Of a DNA stretch of 43,702 nucleotides, positions 26,443-34,725 are shown piece by piece (positions within the stretch are counted from its first letter, which is position 1; each line of letters begins with the position of its first letter). The stretch spans positions 1 to 43,702 of the forward strand of contig JAUXTH010000180.1 of the NCBI GenBank assembly GCA_030679035.1, written 5' to 3'. The notes beneath the pieces were generated by a model that was given only the letters and a program-made list of their open reading frames with translations, did no database searches and was not told the origin of the DNA. Position numbers and translations under genes: made by a program. This DNA is from Methylobacter sp. GTDB lineage: Bacteria > Pseudomonadota > Gammaproteobacteria > Methylococcales > Methylomonadaceae.

Positions 26443-27459
26443 ATGATTTATGACACCTTTAAACCACGTCTATCTATTATTATCAAGGCTCTCAACGAAG
26501 AGCGGCATATTGCTGCCTGTCTTGATGCTGCCGTCCCTGAAGCTCAAGCTCTTGGAGGAGAAGTAATACTGGTTGATTCTCTGTCAACGGATAATACAGT
26601 GGCTATTGCGCGGCAATATCCGATTCGGATAATACAGTTTGAACAAATTGAAGATAGAGGATGCGGTGCAGCTGTTCAACTGGGCTACCAATATGCACGA
26701 GGTGACTTTATATATGTGCTTGACGCCGACATGGAGTTGCAGCCGGGGTTTATTGCACATGCGATTGAATATTTGGAGGCCAACAAGTTGGTTGCGGGTG
26801 TCGGCGGGTTGATTATCGATACCCGCGAAATTACACCTGATGACAAGCGCCGCGCAGAGTACTACTCGTCAATAAGTGACGCTGTGTTTGTGGATCATCT
26901 TGGGGGTGGAGGGTTGTTCCGACGTGATGCGATAGCCTCCGTTGATTATCTTGCCAACCGTTGGCTGAAAGACTGCGAAGAGTACGATTTGGGTATACGT
27001 TTGATATCTGTGGGATGGCAATTGGTTCGACTGCCATTGCCGGCTGTTAAGCATACTGGGCACAATGAATCGAGAATGGGGATGCTTCGTCGTTTATGGC
27101 GTAATGAACGCATGCGGGCGCATGGCATACTCCTGCGTAGTGCGTTGGGTCGACCTTGGTGGTGGGCAAGTGTTAGCTACGCTTGGTTCGTTTTTGCAGC
27201 ACCTACACTTGATCTTTTGGCTGTTCTTTTTTCATGGTTGCTGGCAAGTGCTGGCGTTGAGCCGTATAGAGCGATACTAACTTCAGTCCCGTTGTTTTGG
27301 AGTCTGGTGTTTCTAGTATTGTGGAAGAAAAAACGTGACCTTACAGATGCGTTGTTTGCTATTGTCGCTTGGCATTTTTACGCTGTCGCTGCCGTTTCTG
27401 GTTTTATTAAGAAAGCCACAGATCCTCATCAGCTCATTTCAGCATGTGAAATAAAATAA
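26443..27459 (+). CDS. Glycosyltransferase family 2 with C-terminal membrane helices
   Basis: 338 residues from the ATG at 26443, chosen because AGGGGG lies about ten bases upstream; the open frame begins 45 bases earlier without such a site. The GT-A domain shows LSIIIKALNEERHIAACLDAAV, VILVDSLSTDNTV and YVLDADMELQPGF. Two or three hydrophobic helices follow residue 240, so it is anchored in the inner membrane. Acceptor and sugar are unknown. Confidence 0.87.
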   Translation: MIYDTFKPRLSIIIKALNEERHIAACLDAAVPEAQALGGEVILVDSLSTDNTVAIARQYPIRIIQFEQIEDRGCGAAVQLGYQYARGDFIYVLDADMELQPGFIAHAIEYLEANKLVAGVGGLIIDTREITPDDKRRAEYYSSISDAVFVDHLGGGGLFRRDAIASVDYLANRWLKDCEEYDLGIRLISVGWQLVRLPLPAVKHTGHNESRMGMLRRLWRNERMRAHGILLRSALGRPWWWASVSYAWFVFAAPTLDLLAVLFSWLLASAGVEPYRAILTSVPLFWSLVFLVLWKKKRDLTDALFAIVAWHFYAVAAVSGFIKKATDPHQLISACEIK

Positions 27460-27578
27460 TATATAGGCGGTCTGCCCGACTTTCCCAATTTAACCCGGAT
27501 AAGGTAGTTTAATATACTAAATTAAATAGAATAAACCTTGCCAGTCGTGAATTTTTAATCTCTAACCTGGAGTAACTT

Positions 27579-27671
27579 ATGAACTTATTCAATTCGACGA
27601 TTATATTTTATCAGAATACGAGTTTTCAGCGATATTACGAGCATCAAACTCTTGTTATGGGAGTAGCATAA
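27579..27671 (+). CDS. 30-codon leader-type open frame
   Basis: An ATG at 27579 follows CTGGAG at a good distance. The peptide (MNLFNSTIIFYQNTSFQRYY...) ends at TAA 27669-27671, one base before the next start codon, and its last codons include the GGGAG ribosome site of that gene. It could couple translation of the methyltransferase gene. No homologue recognised. Confidence 0.35.
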   Translation: MNLFNSTIIFYQNTSFQRYYEHQTLVMGVA

Positions 27672-27672
27672 T

Positions 27673-29019
27673 ATGGCGAATCTTACTAACTTGGCGAAGT
27701 CCTCTCTCCAAATATTTCCTGATAATGGGTATTTCATCAAAAAAATGGTTCGGGAGACTCTAGTTAAGAAAGAAATTTTAATTAGTGACTTAAGTAATCG
27801 CTTACGGGGGACAACCTTAGCCAGTCCTTATACAGTTTATTGGATAGACCCTGCCCGAATTGAGTTTCATACAAATTACAAGCGAGATTCTCTTGATTGG
27901 GAAGACTTAGTATTTGATCAGAGTAAACCAGTCGCTAAGATTCAAGACGGTGACTGGGATATCCCAGAGCATCGCGTTTCTGATATGCGAGCATTCCGAG
28001 CAATTCATGATCGCATTCATCATGGCAATGCCTGGCAAACTACGGAATATTATCAGTGCGCTGTAAGGCAGATTGAAGGTGGACGGGAGTTATGGGGGTG
28101 TTCAAGTCGTGCAGACTTCGATAAGCGTTGCGACGAAATTGATAATTTGATTGAATCAATAAAAACCCATGGCTACCTTGAGAGGTCCGCAGATAAAATT
28201 AATCCAGTTAGTCCTGGATACGGGGAAATTATTATTAATATTAGTCGGGACGGTTTGTGCCTATTTCAGGATGGCAGGCATCGGTTAGCTATTGCACTCG
28301 CACTTGGGCTTAAACAGGTTCCCGTACAGGTTCTAGTAAGGCATTCAGGATGGGTATCGTTTCGTGAGTTTTTGAAGCGAATGGCGACACGTGATGATGG
28401 GGGTTATTCACCACTAGGAACTCTTTATCAAAGTCCACTCCACTTTGATCTTGTCGATATTCCTAGTATTCACTCTTGTGAGGATCGATGGGACGCTATT
28501 AAAAGTCATATTGCTATTCCGGCATCGGGTGTTGCGCTCGATATTGGCTGTAATCTAGGCTTTTTTTGTCATAAATTGGAAGAAGTTGGCTATTCCAGTG
28601 TTGGTGTTGAATATTTACCGGAGTGTGCTTATGTTGCAAAAAAAATAGCCACTGCTGAGAACCGAAAGTTTAAGGTGTTAACAGGCGATATCTTAACGTT
28701 AGAAGAGTTTCAGCCACATAACGCCCCGGTTTTTGATGTCGTGTTAGCGCTGAATATTTTTCATCATTTTATCAAAACCCAAGATGGGTATGAGAAGCTT
28801 CGTCAATTCATGAATAATGTTCGGATTGGGACGCTATTTTTTGAGGCGCATCTTCCAGGCGAGGCGCAAATGCAAGAGGTTTTTTTCAATCCGGCACCGG
28901 ATGAATTTGCGCAACTATTAAAAGATTGGGGGCGCTTTGAAAGGGCTGTGCCAATTTACACGGCGGATGATGGCAGAACAATGTTCAAGTTGGATCAACA
29001 GCGCATAAGTCCCAAATAG
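27673..29019 (+). CDS. ParB-like domain fused to SAM-dependent methyltransferase
   Basis: 448 residues. The first 140 residues are not recognised. Residues about 150-225 have a ParB/sulfiredoxin-like core with IDNLIESIKTHGYLE and DGRHRLAIALALGLKQVPVQVLVRH. Residues about 275-440 are a Rossmann methyltransferase: motif I ALDIGCNLGFF (288-298), acidic GVEYLPECA, TGDILTLEE, and LALNIFHHF. It probably methylates a sugar or other part of the polymer; the ParB-like part may bind nucleotide or a partner rather than DNA. It sits between glycosyltransferase genes with its own small leader frame. Confidence 0.78.
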   Translation: MANLTNLAKSSLQIFPDNGYFIKKMVRETLVKKEILISDLSNRLRGTTLASPYTVYWIDPARIEFHTNYKRDSLDWEDLVFDQSKPVAKIQDGDWDIPEHRVSDMRAFRAIHDRIHHGNAWQTTEYYQCAVRQIEGGRELWGCSSRADFDKRCDEIDNLIESIKTHGYLERSADKINPVSPGYGEIIINISRDGLCLFQDGRHRLAIALALGLKQVPVQVLVRHSGWVSFREFLKRMATRDDGGYSPLGTLYQSPLHFDLVDIPSIHSCEDRWDAIKSHIAIPASGVALDIGCNLGFFCHKLEEVGYSSVGVEYLPECAYVAKKIATAENRKFKVLTGDILTLEEFQPHNAPVFDVVLALNIFHHFIKTQDGYEKLRQFMNNVRIGTLFFEAHLPGEAQMQEVFFNPAPDEFAQLLKDWGRFERAVPIYTADDGRTMFKLDQQRISPK

Positions 29020-29585
29020 GACACGCAGCCAATATTTGTCGGGTGCTATATGACGTTTTTATGGCTAATTTGGGGTAGTTAAAGTCAATTTTACCCGGCA
29101 ATAATTAAATTGACAGAGTAAGGTGTTTGTCGATTTTAAAGCGATGGTGGTAATTTCTGCGGAACTTTCCATGGGAAATTCGTTAATTTGTGATGTCGGT
29201 TATTGATTATTTAAAAGAGCTTAAACAATTTCATTATGCAAGCATTGCTATGAGATGCCTTTACTTTGCGCTTAGAGGTTGTTAATACAGACAAAAGATA
29301 ATTATTTGGGTCAAATTTGAACTTTGAAACTCGAGTTAATTATCTGTTCGAACACCCTTGAGTGGATTGGTATCATGGGTTTTTAATGTATTTTTCCGCA
29401 TAATCAGGTGATTACGATGCTTTAATCAAATGTCGACTATCCTATGGTACTGCCGTTTTATTGGATGCAGGCAATTGTTGAATTGATGGTTGGGTTAATT
29501 GCCTCAGTCAAAATAACAATTATTTTTTATAAATTGGCGGAATTACCATGCCATCAATTGAGTTAATCAATAATTAAGAGATGGA
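29020..29585. other. Non-coding AT-rich gap within the eps cluster
   Basis: 566 bases with no supported gene. GTCAATTT (29084-29091) and AAATTGAC (29107-29114) form a hairpin without a T-run. The remainder is AT-rich and may hold a promoter for the two glycosyltransferase genes that follow, which also differ in base composition from the genes before the gap. Confidence 0.45.
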
Positions 29586-30704
29586 ATGACAATGATTGCA
29601 ATAGTTAACCCTCAATTCTATGGCGTCCACGGGATTGCCCGATACCTGGACTCTTTTCTTTCCAATCTGCCGACAGACCACCCGCCTGTTTACTTGATTA
29701 CCAGTGACGAGCATCGGGATGGACGACATTATCCGGGCGTGGAAATTATCCATTTTCCATGCAATCAGAGTCGATTCAGTCTTTTTTTCTGGAGTTTGAG
29801 CGCACGCAACAAGCTGATAAGTCTCTATGATGAAGGCAAGATTCAATGGGTTAACCTGCATTCTCCGCCACTGATTCCCGGTCTGTTTCTGCCTCGGCAT
29901 ATTCCAGTCGTGCTGACGGTACATTCAACCTATCTTGGTTTCTCCGGTGATTTTTATCAAGAAAAGCTTTATGACAGCGATATTAACTGGCTCATTTTAA
30001 AAATAAAGATGTGGATGGAGTCGCGAATCTATGAAAACTCCTCAATGGCCATTACCTTGACTGAGTTTGGCCGTGAACAGGTTCTTGCATATGGATACGA
30101 CAAGCCGATCAATATCATTCCTAATGGCGTTGATTTAAACCAGTTCAAATTTTCCTCGGACGACACCAAAGACATTGATGTTTTGTTCTGCGGAAGGATA
30201 GAACATCTTAAAGGCAGTAAGGGAATGGTGAAGGTTTGCCGCCAATTGGTGGAGAAGAAAAAAGATATTTTGATTTACATTGTCGGGTATGGCGATGAAG
30301 AAAACTGGGTTCGGCAGCAGCTGGGCGATCTCGCCGGGAACGTCATCATGACGGGTCAGGTTCCTTTTGCTGAAATGATGAGTTACTACAGCCGTAGTCG
30401 GGTATATGTCTCAACGTCCTATTACGAAGGGTTGCCGGGAACCTGTTTGGAGGCGTTGGCGATGCAGTTGCCTGCCGTCGTTTGGGATTTTCTGTTTTAT
30501 CGGGGGTTGGTGGTCGAGGGACGGACAGGTTCACTGGTGAAGCCCAACGATTTTCCGGGGATGACAGGCAAGGTGCTGGATCTTTTGGCTAAGCCTAAAC
30601 TGGCGGCTGAAATGGGCAGGAATGGCCGCGCACTGCTCGAATCGGATTACAACTGGGTGAATTTGGCTCGTGATGTATTGGCTGTTTTTGCCAAGGCAGG
30701 ATAA
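29586..30704 (+). CDS. Glycosyltransferase family 4
   Basis: 372 residues, two Rossmann domains (GT-B). The N-terminal loop PQFYGVHGIARYLDSFL and the C-terminal donor-site elements IPNGVDLNQF, DVLFCGRIEHLKG and the E-x7-E motif in YYEGLPGTCLEALAMQLP identify the GT4 retaining family. It adds a sugar to the lipid-linked repeat unit at the inner face of the membrane. It ends two bases before the next GT4 gene, so the two form a unit. Confidence 0.88.
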   Translation: MTMIAIVNPQFYGVHGIARYLDSFLSNLPTDHPPVYLITSDEHRDGRHYPGVEIIHFPCNQSRFSLFFWSLSARNKLISLYDEGKIQWVNLHSPPLIPGLFLPRHIPVVLTVHSTYLGFSGDFYQEKLYDSDINWLILKIKMWMESRIYENSSMAITLTEFGREQVLAYGYDKPINIIPNGVDLNQFKFSSDDTKDIDVLFCGRIEHLKGSKGMVKVCRQLVEKKKDILIYIVGYGDEENWVRQQLGDLAGNVIMTGQVPFAEMMSYYSRSRVYVSTSYYEGLPGTCLEALAMQLPAVVWDFLFYRGLVVEGRTGSLVKPNDFPGMTGKVLDLLAKPKLAAEMGRNGRALLESDYNWVNLARDVLAVFAKAG

Positions 30705-30706
30705 AA

Positions 30707-31828
30707 ATGAATCGGCCAATCCGCGTGATGATGTTGGGCTTGCGTAGTTTCCCCGGAGTGCAGGGGGGGGTGGAAACGCATGCAGAGAATTTATGCCCGT
30801 TACTGGTAAAGATGGGCTGCGATGTGACCGTGCTGGTTCGTTCGCCGTATCACCCGTCCGGGGGGGCGGAGGAATGGAAGGATGTAAAGTTTGTGAGGCT
30901 TTGGGCGCCTAAATTCAAAGGGCTGGAAGCTATAGTTCACAGCTTTGTGGCTGTGCTCTATGCGGGCTTTAAACGCCCGGATATTTTGCACATCCAGGCT
31001 ATCGGCCCTGCCACTATGACACTGCTTGCCAGGTTGATGGGGCTGCGGGTGGTGGTGACGCATCACGGACCGGACTACGACCGGCAAAAATGGGGGCGCT
31101 TTGCCCGCTTCATTCTTCAGCTGGGCGAGCGCGTGGGGATGCGGAGATCGAATGGGCGCATTGTAATTTCGAAGGTTATCGCTGATTTGGTTCGTGACAA
31201 ACATGGTATGGAGTCGGCGCTGATTCCTAATGGTGTGGTTTTGCCGCCGTTACCGAATTCGATCGTGACGCTTGATGCATTCGGTCTGACACGTGGCCGT
31301 TATGTGTTGCTGGTTAGTCGGCTGGTGCCGGAAAAACGCCACTTGGATTTGATCGCGGCATTCAAGCAGGCCAACTTGGCAGATTGGAAGCTGGTGCTAG
31401 TGGGGGGGGCAGATCATCCTGACGCTTATCAACGTGAAGTGATGCAAAAGGCAGCCGAAGCGGGTGTTGTTATGACAGGCTTCCAGCATGGCTTGGCATT
31501 GCAAGAGCTTTATGCGAATGCGGGGCTTTTTGTGTTGCCCTCATCGCACGAGGGCTTACCCATCGCATTGTTGGAGGCATTGAGTTATGGGTTGCCGGTG
31601 TTGGCAAGCGATATTCCGGCAAATCTGGAGGTAGGTCTGTTAGCGGAACATTATTTCCCGCTGGGTAGCATCGACGTGCTTGCAGATAAAATCAGGCTAC
31701 AGTCGATTAAAGATTTAACCACTGTTGCACGCGAAAGCACTCGGGTATGGGTTACTCAGCGTTATGACTGGCGCGATATAGCCGAGAAAACAGTTAGGCT
31801 TTACGACAGCTGTCTCGGTGCAAACTGA
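30707..31828 (+). CDS. Glycosyltransferase family 4 with poly-G tracts
   Basis: 373 residues, GT-B fold. LGLRSFPGVQGGVETHAENL, VVTHHGPDYDR, IPNGVVLP, LLVSRLVPEKRH and SSHEGLPIALLEALSYGLPVLASD (E-x7-E) are in order and complete, so the gene is intact as read. Three homopolymer tracts occur in frame: eight G at 30763-30770, seven G at 30860-30866 and eight G at 31402-31409, each encoding a glycine pair in conserved loops. Such tracts could slip and switch the gene off. The start follows the previous gene by two bases. Confidence 0.9.
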   Translation: MNRPIRVMMLGLRSFPGVQGGVETHAENLCPLLVKMGCDVTVLVRSPYHPSGGAEEWKDVKFVRLWAPKFKGLEAIVHSFVAVLYAGFKRPDILHIQAIGPATMTLLARLMGLRVVVTHHGPDYDRQKWGRFARFILQLGERVGMRRSNGRIVISKVIADLVRDKHGMESALIPNGVVLPPLPNSIVTLDAFGLTRGRYVLLVSRLVPEKRHLDLIAAFKQANLADWKLVLVGGADHPDAYQREVMQKAAEAGVVMTGFQHGLALQELYANAGLFVLPSSHEGLPIALLEALSYGLPVLASDIPANLEVGLLAEHYFPLGSIDVLADKIRLQSIKDLTTVARESTRVWVTQRYDWRDIAEKTVRLYDSCLGAN

Positions 31829-31911
31829 TCACGACCCTGTTAAAAAAGGCTCGAGCTAAGACAGGATACTGGAATTATATATGTCATTAATCAGGAAAAG
31901 AGGATTTGCCA

Positions 31912-32817
31912 ATGCGTAATTTATGTTCAAATTATTTTTATTTTGTTGCAGGCATAATTTTTCTGCTTCTTGCTAAGGTTAAGCATAGCCTGGAAGGTTA
32001 CAAGACGCCTAAACCATTCGGAGTATCTGAGGTGGATCGGTGTGTTGAGTATGACATCAGAACGGTTAACGAATGGATTGAGTCTTTAGACGCTTATGTG
32101 GGCTTGCCAGGGACCCTAGTAGGGAAAAATGTATTAGAACTTGGTCCAGGATCAGATCTTGGCAGCGGGCTTACAATACTTTCGCATGGGGCTCAAAGTT
32201 ATAGTGCAATTGATGTGAATAACCTGATCGAAAGCGTACCCATGCAATTTTATGAGTGTTTATTCGACAGGTTGCAAAAGGAGAATCCTGATCTTGACGC
32301 GAATGTATTGAAGAACGAGCTCATGGCGCAGCGACAAGGTGTATCAGATCGACTGAAGTTTCACTGTAGACCGGATTTCAATATTCTTGATGCAGTGGGG
32401 GAGGGCAAGGTGGATGTTGTGTTTAGTCAAGCCGCATTTGAACATTTTGACGACGTTCAGCGTACAATCCAGGACTTGAGCGCAGGGTGTTCGAGTAATG
32501 CTGTAGCGGTAATAAGCGTTGACCTTCAAACCCATTCCAGATGGATACGTGATAAGGATCCAAACAATATTTACCGTTACCCTGACTGGCTGTATAACAA
32601 GTTTTATTTTAAAGGGACACCCAATCGAATAAGGCCTTACGAGTATAAGGAGCTGTTTGAAAAATTTGGCTGGCAGGATGTCACCATGCGTACACTAACC
32701 AAACTTGATTGCTCCCGTGTCGAGAAAGAAGCTCCCTATCTTGCGGATGCTTTCCGGGCTGATAAATCTGAGATGGGATCTTTAAGCGTTCTTATTTGCG
32801 CTCGGCGGTCAAGTTGA
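31912..32817 (+). CDS. SAM-dependent methyltransferase
   Basis: 301 residues from the ATG at 31912, with AGAGG eight bases upstream; a TTG at 31906 is in frame. After a hydrophobic N-terminal segment (YFYFVAGIIFLLLA) comes a class I methyltransferase core: NVLELGPGSDLGSGL (motif I), an acidic strand end in YSAIDVNN, and VDVVFSQAAFEHFDDV, the pattern of Methyltransf_11 proteins. The N-terminal hydrophobic stretch may anchor it to the membrane. It is the last plus-strand gene of the cluster and faces galE. Confidence 0.8.
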   Translation: MRNLCSNYFYFVAGIIFLLLAKVKHSLEGYKTPKPFGVSEVDRCVEYDIRTVNEWIESLDAYVGLPGTLVGKNVLELGPGSDLGSGLTILSHGAQSYSAIDVNNLIESVPMQFYECLFDRLQKENPDLDANVLKNELMAQRQGVSDRLKFHCRPDFNILDAVGEGKVDVVFSQAAFEHFDDVQRTIQDLSAGCSSNAVAVISVDLQTHSRWIRDKDPNNIYRYPDWLYNKFYFKGTPNRIRPYEYKELFEKFGWQDVTMRTLTKLDCSRVEKEAPYLADAFRADKSEMGSLSVLICARRSS

Positions 32818-32956
32818 CGGCTGCTCATATGTACTGAGGTTTACTCAGTCGAGGCAGGCTATTTAAACCTATACAACTATATTGAACGCTTACAGCAGCG
32901 ACGCTGCAAGTGTTCGGCAGACAATTATCCTGATCTGGTATCGCTTTGAGAGGAAG

Positions 32957-32984
32957 GGCGCTGCTACAGCAAACAAGCAGCGCC
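32957..32984. terminator. Strong hairpin between convergent genes
   Basis: GGCGCTGC (32957-32964) pairs perfectly with GCAGCGCC (32977-32984); one more AAG/CTT triplet extends the stem with a bulged G. It sits between the convergent methyltransferase and galE genes. No T-run follows, so it may act as a transcript-end stabiliser or factor-dependent stop. Confidence 0.5.
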
Positions 32985-33093
32985 TTGGATCAGTCGAGTT
33001 CTTGTTCTTGTAAAATAGTGAGAAATGGGGATCTATGACCTTTTGATGTGACTGCCAAAGATGCGCTTTCTCGTTGAAGGACGGACATAAATG

Positions 33094-34104
33094 TTATGCA
33101 ACACCCCTCGCGCAAAACTGTTGCCAGCGCCACAAGTCGGCACACATCTCATCCAGGCCGCGTATTGACTCCCAGCCGAGCTCTGCCTTGGCCAATGCAG
33201 TATTAGCATAGCAAGTTGCAATGTCGCCCGCTCGCCTGTCCACCATGCGATAAGGTACGGGTTGCCCTGTCACCCGTTCAAAGGCCGTAACCATTTCCAG
33301 CACACTGTAGCCGTGGCCGGTGCCAAGATTGTAGGTATAAACGCCAGGCATCAGTTTGATTTTTTCCAAGGCTTTTTTATGGCCATTGGCCAGGTCAGAT
33401 ACATGAATGTAATCCCGCACACCTGTGCCATCTGGTGTTGGCCAGTCATTGCCATACACCGAAAGCACGCTTAGTTTGCCCGCTGCCACTTGCGACAGAT
33501 ACGGCATCAGGTTATTGGGAACGCCGTTCGGATCCTCGCCGATCATGCCGCTTTCGTGCCCACCCACCGGGTTGAAATAGCGCAGCAGTGCGATATGCCA
33601 ACGTGCATCGGACACAAACAGATCGCGTAGGATCTCTTCATTCATCAGCTTCGACCTGCCGTAAGGATTGGTCACCTTAAGCGGGAAATCTTCGCTGATC
33701 GGTACGCTTGCCGGATCGCCATAAACTGTGGCGGATGAGCTGAATACCAGCTGGAATACGCCAAATTCAGCCATCACCCGGCATAAGGCCAAGGTGCTGC
33801 CGATATTGTTATCGTAATACTGTAAGGGCTGCTGGATCGATTCGCCTACCGCCTTGAGGCCTGCAAAGTGTATCACCGCGTCGATCTTGTGTTCTGAAAA
33901 AATGCCACGCAACGCCGACTGATCGCACACGTCTGCTTGTACCAGCCTGGGCTGCTTGCCCGTAATGGCCGCTACCCGATCCACCACACTGGCTTTGCTG
34001 TTGAGTAGGTTATCAATAATCACCACCTCATAGCCTGAGTTTAACAATTCCACACAAGTATGGCTGCCGATAAAACCCGCGCCGCCTGTCACCAAAATTT
34101 TCAT
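33094..34104 (-). CDS. galE: UDP-glucose 4-epimerase
   Basis: 336 residues, the usual GalE length. NAD-binding TGGAGFIGSH at 7-16, the catalytic SSSATVYG serine/threonine region and the YGRSK (YxxxK) motif, RYFNPVGGHESG and the YNLGTGHGYSV block are all present. It interconverts UDP-glucose and UDP-galactose, supplying the polymer. The frame continues upstream, but the ATG at 34104 preceded by GGGAGG and starting the Rossmann strand is clearly right. It is transcribed against the eps genes. Confidence 0.96.
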   Translation of the reverse strand: MKILVTGGAGFIGSHTCVELLNSGYEVVIIDNLLNSKASVVDRVAAITGKQPRLVQADVCDQSALRGIFSEHKIDAVIHFAGLKAVGESIQQPLQYYDNNIGSTLALCRVMAEFGVFQLVFSSSATVYGDPASVPISEDFPLKVTNPYGRSKLMNEEILRDLFVSDARWHIALLRYFNPVGGHESGMIGEDPNGVPNNLMPYLSQVAAGKLSVLSVYGNDWPTPDGTGVRDYIHVSDLANGHKKALEKIKLMPGVYTYNLGTGHGYSVLEMVTAFERVTGQPVPYRMVDRRAGDIATCYANTALAKAELGWESIRGLDEMCADLWRWQQFCARGVA

Positions 34105-34140
34105 GCTATGCCTCCCATCGTACTTGTTAAAGATTTTTTT

Positions 34141-34431
34141 CTTGAACCAATGCACCTGCTGAGAGACAGAAGTCGAGTAGTCCTCAGAGGTGATAGTGCG
34201 TGTGTTTTCACGAAGCGTTTTTGAGTAATGAAAATGCAGGCTTTCCGACATCACGTCGAGTCATTGCATGTTTAAGTTGTTACCCTTATATTGGGCACAA
34301 AGCTAAGGGAGCAGATGACGGCTGGGGTGGTCTCAGTCATTAGCGATTGCGTGGTTTTTGCAGCTTGTTGGGCGCTGGGATGCCCATAAAAGTTTTCGCA
34401 AAAATAGCGACTCCCCGGAAAGCTTGCTTAG
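34141..34431. repeat. Degenerate long direct repeat, copy 2
   Basis: This is the partner of 21303-21584, in the same orientation, just upstream of galE. The order of shared blocks is the same. The remaining 34432-34725 shows nothing I can assign; a short frame (34347-34532) runs through it without support. The galE promoter must lie in or next to this copy. Confidence 0.7.
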
Positions 34432-34725
34432 TTAATTTTCTTGGCGTTAGGGGATCAACTCCTTTCCTTAGCTTCGGAAGTTTCGAATTGAACACATGTC
34501 TACTGATGATTCATACTAAGTCAAATGACTAGGTTTTTGTATATCGCAAAATACCTAGATAATGATGAATTATTCTTACGGATAAACTCCGCCGCTTTGT
34601 CGCAAAAAAAAGAGTGGAACATCAAAATATATTGCTGCTCTTGATGTTAATCATTGCGCAGCAAAACAGGGGGAGGGGATGTTTATATTGAAAAGTGTCG
34701 CTACCACGGTTGCCCAATGGCATGT

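Noticed and set aside
34347-34532. A 61-codon frame in direct-repeat copy 2
   Set aside because: The frame is not preserved in copy 1, so coding is unlikely.
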